64,000 bases of DNA from DTFZ01 sp050260375 (GTDB lineage Bacteria; Bacillota; Clostridia; Christensenellales; SZUA-584), in NCBI GenBank assembly GCA_050260375.1, contig JBLNCA010000039.1, positions 1-64,000 of the forward strand. Reading direction: 5' to 3'. Below, piece after piece: positions 50,572-59,952 of this stretch. A model generated the notes under the pieces. That model saw nothing but the letters and a program-made list of their open reading frames with translations, was not told where the DNA came from and searched no databases. Numbering within the stretch: position 1 is the stretch's first letter; each line of letters opens with the position of its first letter. The translations under genes and the position numbers were made by a program.

Positions 50572-51654
50572 ATGAAAAATTCGGTTAAAAAGCTGGGATT
50601 GCTGATGGTGGCGCTGCTCATTGCGGCTGCGGTTTTCGCGGGATGCACGGCGACGACGTCACAGCAATCGACTGTAAGCGCGGGCGCTTCAAACGCTACG
50701 CCGGAAGCTTCGGCCTCCGCAGCAGCGTCTGAAGAGACTGCAGTCAAAGGCGATTCGTACACGATAGGCATAACGCAAATAGTGGAGCACCCGTCGCTCG
50801 ACAGGATACGGCAGGGCGTAATAGACAAGCTCGCGGAGCTCGGCTATGCGGAAGGCGAAAACTTCAAAATCGATTACAAGAGCGCGCAGGGCGATATGCC
50901 GACAGCGACGACTATAGGCCAGCAGTTCGTTGCCGACAAGGTGGACGTTATCGTGGCTATAGCGACGCCGACAGCCCAGGCGGCGTACGCGGCGTCTATG
51001 GGCGGCATACCGCTCGTTTTCTCTGCGGTATCAGAACCTGTTGCCGCGGAGCTCTGCAACGCGGACGGCAGCAACCTGGCGGGCGTGACGGGTACGAGCG
51101 ACAAGCTCCCTGTGGATCCTATGTTTGAGCTGATAAAGCAGATGGTTCCGGACGCAGTAAAGGTTGGCATACTGCACAACACAGGGGAAGTGAACAGCGA
51201 CATGCAGCTCGCGGAAGCAAGAGAAAAGGCGGGCGCATACGGCCTTGAGATCGTCGATGTGGGCATAACGTCCACCAACGAGATGGCCAGCGCATTGGAT
51301 ACGCTGCTTCCTCAGGTTGACGTGGTGATGAATCTGACGGATAATATGGTCGTATCGGCTTTGGCGCTCGAAGTTCAGAAATGCAACGAAAAGAAGATAC
51401 CGCTGTTCGGCTCGGAAGACACGCAGGTAGCGGACGGTGCGCTTGCTTCGGCGGGCGTGGACTACTACACGCTGGGCCAGAAGACGGGCGAGATGGTTGC
51501 CGAGATACTTAAGGGCAAGAAAGCCGAGGAGATACCTATTATGACGTCCGCCGAGGCGATGATAGCCGTAAGCGCGGAGCAGGCCGAACTCCTTGGCCTT
51601 ACAATCCCCGATGCGCTAAAAGGCTATATACTTTCACCGGAGGCGTCAAACTAA
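50572..51654 (+). CDS. trpX: TrpX-like ABC substrate-binding lipoprotein
   Basis: This 360-residue lipoprotein of the ABC_sub_bind family includes the predicted tryptophan/tyrosine importers. The signal sequence ends in a lipobox with Cys25 (AVFAGCTA), followed by a Ser/Ala-rich linker. TIGITQIVEHPSLD is the typical first strand of the mature fold and LNACNEKK-like QKCNEKKIPLFGSED a conserved later segment. AAGGAGAAGG precedes the ATG. It is first in a three-gene operon whose leader looks tryptophan-controlled, which supports tryptophan as the ligand. Confidence 0.85.
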   Translation: MKNSVKKLGLLMVALLIAAAVFAGCTATTSQQSTVSAGASNATPEASASAAASEETAVKGDSYTIGITQIVEHPSLDRIRQGVIDKLAELGYAEGENFKIDYKSAQGDMPTATTIGQQFVADKVDVIVAIATPTAQAAYAASMGGIPLVFSAVSEPVAAELCNADGSNLAGVTGTSDKLPVDPMFELIKQMVPDAVKVGILHNTGEVNSDMQLAEAREKAGAYGLEIVDVGITSTNEMASALDTLLPQVDVVMNLTDNMVVSALALEVQKCNEKKIPLFGSEDTQVADGALASAGVDYYTLGQKTGEMVAEILKGKKAEEIPIMTSAEAMIAVSAEQAELLGLTIPDALKGYILSPEASN

Positions 51655-51669
51655 AGGAGAGAAGCATCC

Positions 51670-52551
51670 GTGCTTGATTTTCTGCTAAGCAATATAGAAC
51701 AGGGCCTGATATACGCCCCGATGGTGCTCGGGGTGTATATCACGTATTCGATACTCGATTTTCCCGACCTTTCCGTGGACGGCACGTTCCCGCTGGGCGC
51801 AGCGGTGACGGCCGTCTGCGTCGTTTCGGGGGTTCATCCACTGCTTGCGATACTGCTTTCGATAGCGGCGGGCGCGGCGGCGGGCTTCGTGACGGGCGCG
51901 CTGCACGTGCACCTTAAGATCACGAACCTGCTGTGCGGTATACTCACAATGACAACGCTGTATTCCGTTAATCTCCATATCATGGGCAAATCGAATATAC
52001 CGATGCTTACCAAACAAACTATATTCACGTTTATACCCGGCTTGCCGCCCGTATTTGTTGCGCTCGTAATTGTAGTCGTTTTGAAAATAATACTCGACCT
52101 TTATATGACGACGTTTGCGGGCAAATCGCTGCTGGCTACGGGCGCAAACGAGCAGCTCGTAAAGACGCTCGCGATAAACACCGGCAGGCTGAAGATAACG
52201 GGGCTCATGCTGGCGAACGGGCTCGCGGCGCTTTCCGGCTCGATGATGGCGCAATATCAGCGCTTTTCGGACATAAGCATGGGCACAGGCACAGTCGTAA
52301 TCGGGCTGGCGTCGGTAATAATAGGGCGCGCGGTGTTCAGCAGGGCGCGGTTCGTACAGGGCTCGACGTCCGTAATATTCGGTTCGATAATATACAAGCT
52401 CGCGATAGGCGCGGCGCTTAAACTCGGGCTGCCCGCGGAAGACATGAAGATAATGACGGCGGTTTTCTTCGTGCTCGTAATAGTGCTGCGAAACCCCGCC
52501 ATATATAGAAAGCTCTCGGGCGTTTTCAGGGGAGGGCGCAGCGATGCTTGA
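51670..52551 (+). CDS. trpY: TrpY-like ABC permease
   Basis: This 293-residue permease of the BPD_transp_2-related family pairs with ABC_sub_bind lipoproteins. About eight helices are visible, with the marker FPDLSVDGTFPLGAAV near residue 33, found in nearly all members. It starts with GTG, with AAGGAGAG nine bases upstream. It overlaps the ATPase gene by 8 bases. A single permease implies a homodimeric channel. Confidence 0.88.
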   Translation: MLDFLLSNIEQGLIYAPMVLGVYITYSILDFPDLSVDGTFPLGAAVTAVCVVSGVHPLLAILLSIAAGAAAGFVTGALHVHLKITNLLCGILTMTTLYSVNLHIMGKSNIPMLTKQTIFTFIPGLPPVFVALVIVVVLKIILDLYMTTFAGKSLLATGANEQLVKTLAINTGRLKITGLMLANGLAALSGSMMAQYQRFSDISMGTGTVVIGLASVIIGRAVFSRARFVQGSTSVIFGSIIYKLAIGAALKLGLPAEDMKIMTAVFFVLVIVLRNPAIYRKLSGVFRGGRSDA

Positions 52552-53329
52552 CTTAAAGAACATATATAAAACGTACGACGCGAATCTTCCCACAAGGACG
52601 GAGCTTTTTACCGGGCTTGATTATCACGTAAACAAAGGCGAATTCGTAAGCATAGTGGGCAGCAACGGCTCGGGCAAGACAACACTCTTAAACATAATAG
52701 CGGGCACGGTTGAGTGTGATACCGGCAGCGTGGAGATACTGGGCAAGGACGTGACTAAGCTGAGCGAATACAAGCGCGCAAAACATATCGCCCGCGTATT
52801 TCAGGACCCAAAGCTCGGCACTTGCGCTACGATGACGGTGGCGGAAAACCTCGCGATGGCTGCCAACAAGGGCAAGAGCTACGGACTTACGAAATGCCTT
52901 AAGAAAAAAGACAAGCCAAAGTACAGGGAAATACTGAGCGTGCTCGAAATGGGACTCGAGGAGCGGCTCGACGTTCTCGCGGGGCAGCTTTCGGGAGGGC
53001 AGAGGCAGGCGCTCGCGCTGCTGATGGCCAGCATATCAAACCCTGATCTGCTGCTGCTCGATGAACATACTGCTGCGCTCGACCCGCGTACTTCCGCGCA
53101 CATAATGGAGCTGACGCAGAGGATAATAACGCAGCGCAACATAACGACGCTGATGGTTACGCACAACCTCGAGTACGCGATAGGCTACGGCTCGCGCATG
53201 ACGATGCTGCATAAGGGCAAAGTGCTGTTCGACATCTCCGGGGAAGAGAAAAAATCGCAGACGATAGAGGGCCTTATAGAGATATTCCACAAAGCCCAGG
53301 GCGTGAGCGACAGGCTCGTATTCGGCTGA
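52544..53329 (+). CDS. trpZ: TrpZ-like ABC ATPase
   Basis: This 261-residue ATP-binding subunit completes the importer. Walker A is GSNGSGKTT, the signature LSGGQRQAL and Walker B LLLLDEHTAALDP, with the DEHTAALD wording usual in this family. LKNIYKTYDAN starts the protein. It is translationally coupled to the permease. It is followed by a long hairpin with no T run. Confidence 0.9.
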   Translation: MLDLKNIYKTYDANLPTRTELFTGLDYHVNKGEFVSIVGSNGSGKTTLLNIIAGTVECDTGSVEILGKDVTKLSEYKRAKHIARVFQDPKLGTCATMTVAENLAMAANKGKSYGLTKCLKKKDKPKYREILSVLEMGLEERLDVLAGQLSGGQRQALALLMASISNPDLLLLDEHTAALDPRTSAHIMELTQRIITQRNITTLMVTHNLEYAIGYGSRMTMLHKGKVLFDISGEEKKSQTIEGLIEIFHKAQGVSDRLVFG

Positions 53330-53333
53330 TATA

Positions 53334-53391
53334 TGGTTGGCGCGCTTTAGTTGCGGCATGCGCCTAAAGCCCTAAATTCTCGCCAACCAAT
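53334..53391 (+). other. Nested hairpin after the importer operon
   Basis: TGGTTGGCG pairs with CGCCAACCA and an inner GCTTTAG with CTAAAGC. The structure spans nearly 60 nt and could end or protect the operon mRNA. Confidence 0.6.
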
Positions 53392-53512
53392 ATTATCTTT
53401 ATCCGTCCTTTGAAGTTAGTCATACTTGTGATTACCAATTGGCTAAGCTTTCATGCTCAAAAAAGTTAAGCATGAGCAGCTATGAATACATAATAATAAC
53501 AGTAATTAGTAG

Positions 53513-53554
53513 GGAACAACCCCCGCCGTGTGCCCTCTAGGGGTATGTCGTTCC
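53513..53554. other. Isolated hairpin in a gene-poor stretch
   Basis: GGAACAACCCC pairs imperfectly with GGGGTATGTCGTTCC. No promoter or gene is assigned to it. The rest of 53392-53716 shows nothing clear. Confidence 0.4.
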
Positions 53555-53716
53555 GATTATTCAGATAATTTTCATTTATCGTGGTGCGGATAACGCATGA
53601 TGATTCCGAGGTTATAAAACAAAAAACACGAACGAAAAGCAGGAAATATACAAAATCCGCGCTTTTTTATTTGATTTTAATACGGCGCGTTGTTATAATA
53701 GCTCCAACTTGATATA

Positions 53717-53820
53717 TGCAGAGTAGGTCTTGTGCGTTAAGTGCTCCGGGATGGGATGTCGCCCGGAGACGAAAGGCAGAAATTACCGTTTGCCTGCGGT
53801 ACAAGGCCGCGTCCGCTGCT
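53717..53820 (+). promoter_or_regulatory. Tetrahydrofolate riboswitch (THF/folT motif)
   Basis: The sequence carries the conserved parts of the THF aptamer: GAGTAGG at the 5' side, GCGTTAAGTG, GGGATGTCG, ACGAAAGGC and the closing CTGCGGTACAAG...GTCCGCTGC. P1 forms from GCAG and CTGC. A following AAGGC...GCCTTTTTC may be the terminator that responds to folate. It lies 70 bp before a FolT-like gene, so folate should shut off its uptake. Confidence 0.92.
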
Positions 53821-53891
53821 TTAGAGGAGCCTTTTTCTCTTATCGTGCGGTATACTTGTTGCCTATATTCAAGGGAAGGAGGTTTTTTTGT

Positions 53892-54440
53892 ATGAGAAAT
53901 AACTTTTTCAATCTCAGAACGCTTATCGTTTTAGCGCTGCTTGCCGCGCTGGGAGCGGTGTTCAGCGCGTTCCTCTCCGTCGAGATCACGCCGGCGGGCG
54001 TAAAGACCATCGAGGTTTCGCTGACTCCCGTTCCGGTGATGCTCGCAGGCATATTTTTCGGGCCGCTTGCGGGCGGGCTCGTAGGCTTTGTAGCGGATTT
54101 CGCAGGATTTTTCATGAACACGCAGGGCCAGGCTTATAACCCCGTATTTTCGCTCACGATGGCATTGTTCGGAGTTATCGCCGCGCTGTTCTATTTAAGG
54201 TCGCAAAAAAACTCGATTTGGAAGGTGACGGGAGCAGCGCTGAGCGCGCAGGTGGTATGTTCTGTAGTACTCAACACGCTGCTTATAAACATATTCTACG
54301 GCGTTCCGCTGGCCGCGCTTGTTCCCACAAGGCTTGTCGGAGCGGCAATAGAGCTGCCGCTTTACGCGTGGCTGCTGATGACGCTGACAGAGGCTTTGCG
54401 GCCTATCGTGGACAGGAGCTTTAAAACGGCGAGAGCATGA
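53892..54440 (+). CDS. folT: Folate ECF transporter S component (FolT-like)
   Basis: This 182-residue integral membrane S component is of the energy-coupling-factor folate importer type. Six hydrophobic segments are visible. The first helix ends AAxGAVFSAF, and AGIFFGPLAGGLVGFVADFA is the family GPxxGxxxGxxxD element. It relies on shared EcfA and EcfT proteins encoded elsewhere. The ATG at 53892 has GGAGG upstream; longer frames run into the riboswitch. The THF riboswitch in front makes folate the expected ligand. Confidence 0.92.
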   Translation: MRNNFFNLRTLIVLALLAALGAVFSAFLSVEITPAGVKTIEVSLTPVPVMLAGIFFGPLAGGLVGFVADFAGFFMNTQGQAYNPVFSLTMALFGVIAALFYLRSQKNSIWKVTGAALSAQVVCSVVLNTLLINIFYGVPLAALVPTRLVGAAIELPLYAWLLMTLTEALRPIVDRSFKTARA

Positions 54441-54450
54441 TTAATAATAA

Positions 54451-54477
54451 ACCGGCAGCCATTAGGCTGCCGGTTCC
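54451..54477. terminator. Bidirectional terminator
   Basis: ACCGGCAGCC and GGCTGCCGGT form a 10-bp stem around ATTA, between the converging folT and DUF2508 genes. T-rich sequence is modest on both sides. Confidence 0.75.
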
Positions 54478-54491
54478 GTTTCTGCCTTAAA

Positions 54492-54680
54492 TTACTTATG
54501 GTAATCTTCGCGCGCTTTTTTCAGCATATACTCGTATTTCTTTTTTGCCGCTTCAAGGTCGTATATAGCGAAATCTATAAGGTCCGGGTCATCCACATTA
54601 TCAAAATAGTTTTCAGCCGCCTTCAAGTCGGAGTAGGCCTGCCTTACATCTTCCGCATGGGCGTTTGAATCAAACGTCAT
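54492..54680 (-). CDS. DUF2508 family small protein (YaaL-like)
   Basis: This 62-residue protein contains a two-helix pattern (VRQAYSDLKAAENYFDNV, then LEAAKKKYEYMLKKA). It matches the DUF2508 group that follows recR in many Firmicutes. The function is unknown; a link to DNA repair or sporulation has only been guessed from position. GGAGG precedes the ATG. Confidence 0.8.
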   Translation of the reverse strand: MTFDSNAHAEDVRQAYSDLKAAENYFDNVDDPDLIDFAIYDLEAAKKKYEYMLKKAREDYHK

Positions 54681-54779
54681 GGCTAACCTCCGTATACTGT
54701 GATGGTATAATCTTGCCCGAAACAGGAAGTTTTATACACATAATATGCGGAGTTAAGCACTATCGATTAGTCGCGCCGT

Positions 54780-55385
54780 TTAATATTCGGTGCGGCCTTC
54801 TATGGCGCGCATAAGCGTGACTTCGTCGGTATATTCAAGGTCGCCGCCTATCGGTATACCGTGCGCTATGCGCGTCACGCGCGGCACCAAAGGGCGTATT
54901 GTCTTTGCTATGTACGCTGCGGTTGCGGTGCCTTTAACGTCGGGGTTTGTAGCGAGTATGACCTCGGACGTTTTTCCCTGCGCAAGACGGTCAAGCAGCC
55001 CCGAAATGTTTATATCGTCGGGGCCTATGCCGTCCATAGGCGATATTACGCCGTGCAGCACATGGTATACGCCTTTATACTCACGCGTTTTCTCCACCGC
55101 AAGCACGTCTTTAATATCCGACACTACGCATATGCACGAAGCGTCTCTCGAAGCGTCGCTGCAGATGACGCACTTTTCTTCGCCCTTCTCCATCAGGTTG
55201 CCGCAGACAGGGCAGTACGCCGCCTTCTTTTTGGCGTAAAACATGTCCTTAGCAAATTCCTCGACGTACTCGTCGCTCTGGCCTATGATATAAAACGCGA
55301 GCCTCTGCGCCGTCTTATGGCCTATGCCGGGCAGCTTGGAGAATTGATTAATAAGCCGCATCACCGGCTCGATTATCTGGCTCAA
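54780..55385 (-). CDS. recR: Recombination protein RecR
   Basis: This 201-residue RecR protein loads RecA with RecF and RecO in gap repair. It has the helix-hairpin-helix FSKLPGIGHKTAQRLAF, a zinc finger (CPVCGNLMEKGEEKCVIC), a Toprim part (VVSDIKDVLAVEKT) and Walker-B-like end segments. The start is TTG, near the end of ybaB, since the family length fits only this choice. It is co-transcribed with dnaX and ybaB. Confidence 0.95.
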   Translation of the reverse strand: MSQIIEPVMRLINQFSKLPGIGHKTAQRLAFYIIGQSDEYVEEFAKDMFYAKKKAAYCPVCGNLMEKGEEKCVICSDASRDASCICVVSDIKDVLAVEKTREYKGVYHVLHGVISPMDGIGPDDINISGLLDRLAQGKTSEVILATNPDVKGTATAAYIAKTIRPLVPRVTRIAHGIPIGGDLEYTDEVTLMRAIEGRTEY

Positions 55386-55387
55386 GG

Positions 55388-55729
55388 CTAAAACATGCCC
55401 CCTAAGTCAATACCGCCTGCAATGCCGCTCATCTTATTTTTCATCAGCTCGTCGGCTTTTGAAAGCGCTTCGTTGACCGCGGCGGTTACGAGGTCTTCGA
55501 GCATCTCTATATCGTCCGGGTCTACGGCGTCGGGCGAAATCTTTATGCCGAGTATCTTCTTGGCGCCGTTTGCGCGCACCGTAACAACGCCGCCGCCTGC
55601 GGTCGCTTCCACTTCGGCAGCCTCAACTTCCGCCTGCGCAGCCGCCATTTCGGCCTGCATCTTCTGAGCCCGCGCGAGCATCGAGCCCATATTCATGCCG
55701 CCGCTTCCTATGCTCTTTCTCTTTGCCAT
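55388..55729 (-). CDS. ybaB: YbaB/EbfC nucleoid-associated protein
   Basis: This 113-residue DNA-binding protein of the YbaB family, a dimeric tweezer-like nucleoid protein, has the typical MGSMLARAQKMQAEMAAAQA coiled start, KKILGIKISPDAVDPDDIEM and the Gly-rich end. It lies between dnaX and recR, as in most bacteria. AGGAGG precedes the ATG. Confidence 0.95.
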   Translation of the reverse strand: MAKRKSIGSGGMNMGSMLARAQKMQAEMAAAQAEVEAAEVEATAGGGVVTVRANGAKKILGIKISPDAVDPDDIEMLEDLVTAAVNEALSKADELMKNKMSGIAGGIDLGGMF

Positions 55730-55740
55730 ATACTATCCTC

Positions 55741-57285
55741 CTAGATTTCTTCTATTTCCGTGCCAAACATCGACAGCAGCCCCAAATCTGCGGGAGCTTC
55801 CGGCTGCTTTTCTTCTATCAATACGCTGAGTGACAGCGTTTCGCCCGTAATATCCTTCAGCTTACCCGCAACAACCTCCTGAACGGCGGGCTGCTTCATG
55901 TATTCGGCGGCTATCGCGTTGTCGGAGGTATACGTTATCTCGAATCTGCCGCCGTTGCGTGCTGCGCAAATTGCCTTCTGGGCGTGCTTGTATATAAAAT
56001 ACGCGTCATTTTTAAGCGCTTCGAGCAGCTTTCCCCATGCTTCGCCGGCCGGCACGGCGTTTTTGTCTGCCCGGGGCGCAACGACGTTTGATGCGGCCTG
56101 CTTCCTTACTGCCTGCTTTTTTACCGGCGCTTCGGGCTTTTCCTGCGGCGCGGCAACGCCGCGCTCTTCAAGCGCCTTAAGCCGCGCTTCTAGCTTTTCC
56201 AGACGCTCCGCAGAGCCGGAATCTTTATCGTCTTCGGGGCACATAAGCTCCATTACCGCCGTTTCAAGCACGATATCCGCCCTTAGGTTAAGCCGCATCT
56301 CGTATTCCTTGCGTATAAGTATATCGAGCGCTCGAAGGCACGCGGCTTTGCCGTAACTCTTGGCAAGAGGCATGAGCTTTTCGTCCTGCTCGTCAGCGCC
56401 CGCGCCAGCCGAGAGCCACATCATCCTGCGGAATATGTCCGCAATATCCTTTATCAGCGTGCGCGTGTCCGCGCCTAAATCGATAATAGCCCGCAACTGC
56501 TCCAGCGCGGCTTTCTCTTCATACCTCGCTATATGCCCCGCCAGCGCAAGCACCATCTGCGTGTCGCCGCCGCCCAGCGCTTCGGATACGTTTTCGGGCG
56601 TAATGTCGCCGTAAGCGCTGCACTGGTCGAGTATCGAGAGCGCGTCCCTCATTCCGCCTTCCGCCGCGCGCGCTATCATTTTAAGCGCCTCGTCGCTGTA
56701 GGCAAAGCCTTCCGCCTCCGATACCTTCTTCAGCCTCGCCGTAATTGTATCGACCGGCAGGCGTTTGAAGTCGAACCTCTGGCAGCGCGAGCGTATCGTC
56801 GCGGGCAGCTTGTGCGGCTCGGTAGTTGCCAGTATGAATATCACATGCGCGGGCGGTTCCTCCAGCGTTTTAAGCAGAGCGTTGAACGCCCCCGCAGAGA
56901 GCATATGCACTTCGTCGATAATGTATACCTTATAGCGGCAAACAGCGGGCAGCAGGCCGACCCTGTCCCGCAGGTCCCTTACGCTGTCCACGCCGTTGTT
57001 GGACGCCGCGTCTATTTCTATTATATCCGTGGCGTTGTCGGAAGCTTTGCATACGTCGCATTTTCCGCACGGCTCAGCGCCCGCCCTGCTTGTGCAGTTG
57101 ACGGCTTTGGCGAATATCTTTGCAAGGCTCGTTTTGCCCGTGCCTCTCGGCCCGGTGAAAAGATATGCGTGCGAAATACGCCCGCTCTCTATTTCTCCCG
57201 TCAATACGCGGACAATATGCTCCTGCCCGGACACCTCGCCGAACGTTTCCGGCCGCCATGCGCGGTACAACGATTTATGCGACAT
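55741..57285 (-). CDS. dnaX: DNA polymerase III gamma/tau subunit
   Basis: This 514-residue clamp-loader ATPase has P-loop GPRGTGKTS, zinc-binding CGKCDVC together with the upstream CTSRAGAEPC, DEVHMLS Walker B, the sensor TTEPHK and SRCQRFDFKR. The C-terminal third, which contacts polymerase and helicase, is low in similarity. It is the first gene of the dnaX-ybaB-recR operon. AGGAGG precedes the ATG. No internal frameshift site was evident. Confidence 0.95.
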   Translation of the reverse strand: MSHKSLYRAWRPETFGEVSGQEHIVRVLTGEIESGRISHAYLFTGPRGTGKTSLAKIFAKAVNCTSRAGAEPCGKCDVCKASDNATDIIEIDAASNNGVDSVRDLRDRVGLLPAVCRYKVYIIDEVHMLSAGAFNALLKTLEEPPAHVIFILATTEPHKLPATIRSRCQRFDFKRLPVDTITARLKKVSEAEGFAYSDEALKMIARAAEGGMRDALSILDQCSAYGDITPENVSEALGGGDTQMVLALAGHIARYEEKAALEQLRAIIDLGADTRTLIKDIADIFRRMMWLSAGAGADEQDEKLMPLAKSYGKAACLRALDILIRKEYEMRLNLRADIVLETAVMELMCPEDDKDSGSAERLEKLEARLKALEERGVAAPQEKPEAPVKKQAVRKQAASNVVAPRADKNAVPAGEAWGKLLEALKNDAYFIYKHAQKAICAARNGGRFEITYTSDNAIAAEYMKQPAVQEVVAGKLKDITGETLSLSVLIEEKQPEAPADLGLLSMFGTEIEEI

Positions 57286-57451
57286 TCATCTGCCTCCTGT
57301 GGTTTCAGCCGCATATAATATACCATTTTTGCACCGGCGTTGTCCATATTAAGGCTTGCCGCAATCAAGCGGGAATACTAATATTGCGGAGTGACGGAAC
57401 AACTTTGGAGTATAACGCGTCATATCAGTACCAGCAAAGGGAGATGAATAT

Positions 57452-57808
57452 ATGAAAAAGATATGTTTGGCATTTATAGCTGCGGCTTTGCTGCTTCTCG
57501 CGGCGGCATGCGGCGCAGCAAGCGACGACGCTATAGGTATACGCGGCGAAGTAACGAATATAGCAACGGGCGAAAACACCGTTATATTGGTGGAAGGCGA
57601 AGTTGCGGAAGATACCATGTACGACAAAGCGAGCGTTGCCATAAAGCCCGATACCAGGATAATAAGCATGAAGGACGGGAAAGAAACGGAAGCAAGCCCG
57701 GAAGATATCAAGCTGTTTGATACGGTGGAAGTCGTATTTGCGGGGCCGGTAGCGGAGAGCTATCCCGTTCAGGGGACGGCAAAGCTGGTAAGGATATTGA
57801 GCAAATAA
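57452..57808 (+). CDS. Small lipoprotein of unknown function
   Basis: This 118-residue protein has a lipobox (LLLLAAACGA). The mature part has strands like an OB or DUF3221 fold (EVTNIATGENTVILVEGE and VEVVFAGPVAESYPVQG), found in Firmicute lipoproteins of unknown role. GGGAGATG precedes the ATG. It lies upstream of rodA and may share a transcript. Confidence 0.75.
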   Translation: MKKICLAFIAAALLLLAAACGAASDDAIGIRGEVTNIATGENTVILVEGEVAEDTMYDKASVAIKPDTRIISMKDGKETEASPEDIKLFDTVEVVFAGPVAESYPVQGTAKLVRILSK

Positions 57809-57947
57809 TATCGCATGTATAAAAGCTGTTAAAGTCAATATGACAACCATAAAAGTTCTTGAAATGTAAACAAATTTAATGGGGGTTATATTGGCTTAAT
57901 ATTTATGTTATACTTCAATAACAGAATCGTAACACTAGGGGTGCGCT

Positions 57948-59135
57948 TTGAAGTCCAGGTTTATCGACACAAGGATGTTTAAATATATGGATTGGCTGCT
58001 GTTTGCCAATTTAGTCGTGCTGGTGCTGTTCAGCTTTATAGCTATCGCGAGCGCGTGCTCTTCCGCGATAGAAGGCGGCGGGTCGCTATGGGAAGTGCTC
58101 TCCCAGCTCAACCTCGATTACGTAATACAGCAGTTAACATGGTTCGGAGTCAGCCTTGTCGCGATGTTTATAGTGCTGCTGCCTGATTATAACGCAATAG
58201 GCGAATACTATAAATGGATATACGTTATACTTATAGTGCTGCTTGTTGCGGTTACGCTGTTCGGCACTACGGTAAACGGCGCAAAAGGCTGGTTCAGGAT
58301 AGGCACTTCGGGGTTCCAGCCGAGCGAGATTGGCAAAATAGCGATAATAATAACGCTGGCGAAGATGATATCCAACCGTACGAAGGGCAGAGACGGGGGC
58401 ATCAGAAAGATAAAGGACATACTGCCCATAGTAGGCGCATTCATTGCCCCGTTCGCGCTTATAGTGGTGCAGGGAGATTTGGGCACCGCGCTCGTTTACG
58501 CCTTTACGTTTTTTGTAATGCTATTCATAGCAAAAACCAGCGTGCGGATTTTATTGATACTGTTAGGCAGCGTAGGCGTCGCCATACCGGCGGCGTGGTT
58601 TGTGCTTGCCGATTATCAGAAGAACAGGATATATACGTTTATCGGTATCAAGCCTCCTGATATGTCGGAAGAAAAGTTTAAATCACTGCAATACCAGTCA
58701 TTAAGAGCGCAGCAGGCGGCGGGCTCTGGCCAGCTTACAGGCAAGGGGCTTTTTTCGATGGGCGGTACCAGCAGTTTGAGCAACATACCCGAGAAGCACA
58801 CCGACTTCATATTCGCGTCCACTACCGAAGCGATGGGGTTTATAGGAGCGATGATAATAATACTGCTGTATATACTGCTGCTTTCAAGAACGTTTTACCT
58901 TGCTACAAAGGCAAAGGACGAATTCGGCACGCTTATAATATTCGGTGTTCTGGCGATGACTTTGTTTCATATATTTGAAAATATAGGGATGAATTTAGGC
59001 GTCATGCCTATAACGGGAATTCCTCTGCCGTTCATCAGTTACGGTGGGTCGAACCTGCTTACGAATATGATAGCGTTCGGGCTTGTGATAAACGTAAGCA
59101 TGCGACGACAGCGATGGGGGGTACAGAGTGCATAA
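57948..59135 (+). CDS. rodA: RodA/FtsW/SpoVE family peptidoglycan polymerase
   Basis: This 395-residue SEDS-family glycosyltransferase uses lipid II to make glycan strands with a partner PBP. It has about ten helices. The family signature ITGIPLPFISYGGSNL is near residue 360, and the catalytic Asp is in FIFASTTEAMGF-adjacent loops as in RodA (HTDFIFA). It starts with TTG after AGGGGTG. The N-terminus is longer than in FtsW, and the lack of a cell-division neighbour favours RodA, although SpoVE cannot be excluded. Confidence 0.9.
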   Translation: MKSRFIDTRMFKYMDWLLFANLVVLVLFSFIAIASACSSAIEGGGSLWEVLSQLNLDYVIQQLTWFGVSLVAMFIVLLPDYNAIGEYYKWIYVILIVLLVAVTLFGTTVNGAKGWFRIGTSGFQPSEIGKIAIIITLAKMISNRTKGRDGGIRKIKDILPIVGAFIAPFALIVVQGDLGTALVYAFTFFVMLFIAKTSVRILLILLGSVGVAIPAAWFVLADYQKNRIYTFIGIKPPDMSEEKFKSLQYQSLRAQQAAGSGQLTGKGLFSMGGTSSLSNIPEKHTDFIFASTTEAMGFIGAMIIILLYILLLSRTFYLATKAKDEFGTLIIFGVLAMTLFHIFENIGMNLGVMPITGIPLPFISYGGSNLLTNMIAFGLVINVSMRRQRWGVQSA

Positions 59136-59952
59136 CGCTATAGAGCTTATACAAAGAAGGGTATCTGTCCGCACATATTCCGCGCAGCCTGTCGAGAAGG
59201 AAAAGCTGGACGCGGTAAGCAAGTTCATAAGCGAGCTTTCGGGCAACCCGTTCGGAGCGAAAGTGCGCATATCGCTTTTTGAGAGCGAAGCGTCGGGACG
59301 CCTCGGTACATACGGGTTTATTAGGGGCGCCAATACGTATCTTGCGGCATGCGTCAAAAAAGGCGAAAAGGACCTCGAAGGCCTGGGTTACGAGTTTGAA
59401 GAGGCGGTGCTTTACGCGACGTCTCTCGGGCTTGGCACGTGCTGGGTAGGCGGGCTTTTTACGCGCGGCGCTTTTGCCGAGCTGATGAAGCCGCAGGACG
59501 AACTGCTGCCCGTAATATCGCCATTGGGCTATGCGGCGGAAAAAAAGTCGGTTGTCGAGAAAATCGTGGCTGCGGGCGCGGGATCGCGCAAGCGCAAACC
59601 GAATAACGAGCTGTTCTTTGACGGCGACTGGACAAAGCCGCTTGATGCGCAAGGGAATATGCTTACTTGCCTTGAAATGGTGCGGCTCGCGCCTTCCGCT
59701 TCCAACAAACAGCCGTGGAGGGCTCTGCGCACGGAAAGCGGCTTGCACTTCTATATGAAGAAGGACAATGCTTACCTCGGCAACAAGCTCGGATACTGCA
59801 TACAGCGCATAGACATGGGTATAGCGGCATGCCATTTATCTCTCGCGGCTCAGCAGCTTGGGCTTAACGGCGCAATAGTAATCGACGACCCGAAGCTATT
59901 GGGAGAAGCCGAAAGCAGCGCAGGGCTTTACTACAGCTTTTCATGGCGCTAA
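59128..59952 (+). CDS. Nitroreductase-like flavoprotein (TM1586 type)
   Basis: This 274-residue protein has RRVSVRTYS at the N-terminus, the usual nitroreductase start, but the second family mark (LAPSASNKQPW) lies near residue 190 rather than near 40. This order is seen in the putative TM1586-type nitroreductases, where two half-domains form one fold. It probably binds FMN. The GTG start overlaps the rodA stop by 8 bases. The substrate is unknown. Confidence 0.82.
   Translation: MHNAIELIQRRVSVRTYSAQPVEKEKLDAVSKFISELSGNPFGAKVRISLFESEASGRLGTYGFIRGANTYLAACVKKGEKDLEGLGYEFEEAVLYATSLGLGTCWVGGLFTRGAFAELMKPQDELLPVISPLGYAAEKKSVVEKIVAAGAGSRKRKPNNELFFDGDWTKPLDAQGNMLTCLEMVRLAPSASNKQPWRALRTESGLHFYMKKDNAYLGNKLGYCIQRIDMGIAACHLSLAAQQLGLNGAIVIDDPKLLGEAESSAGLYYSFSWR

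Noticed and set aside
53730..53891. Upstream extension of the FolT-like protein
   Set aside because: The extra 54 codons fall within the THF riboswitch and the leader; the ATG at 53892 has its own strong ribosome site.
57286..57451. Small SRP RNA gene upstream of dnaX, as in some Firmicutes
   Set aside because: I looked on both strands and did not find the conserved GGAGGTAGC-type apical loop or a long hairpin.
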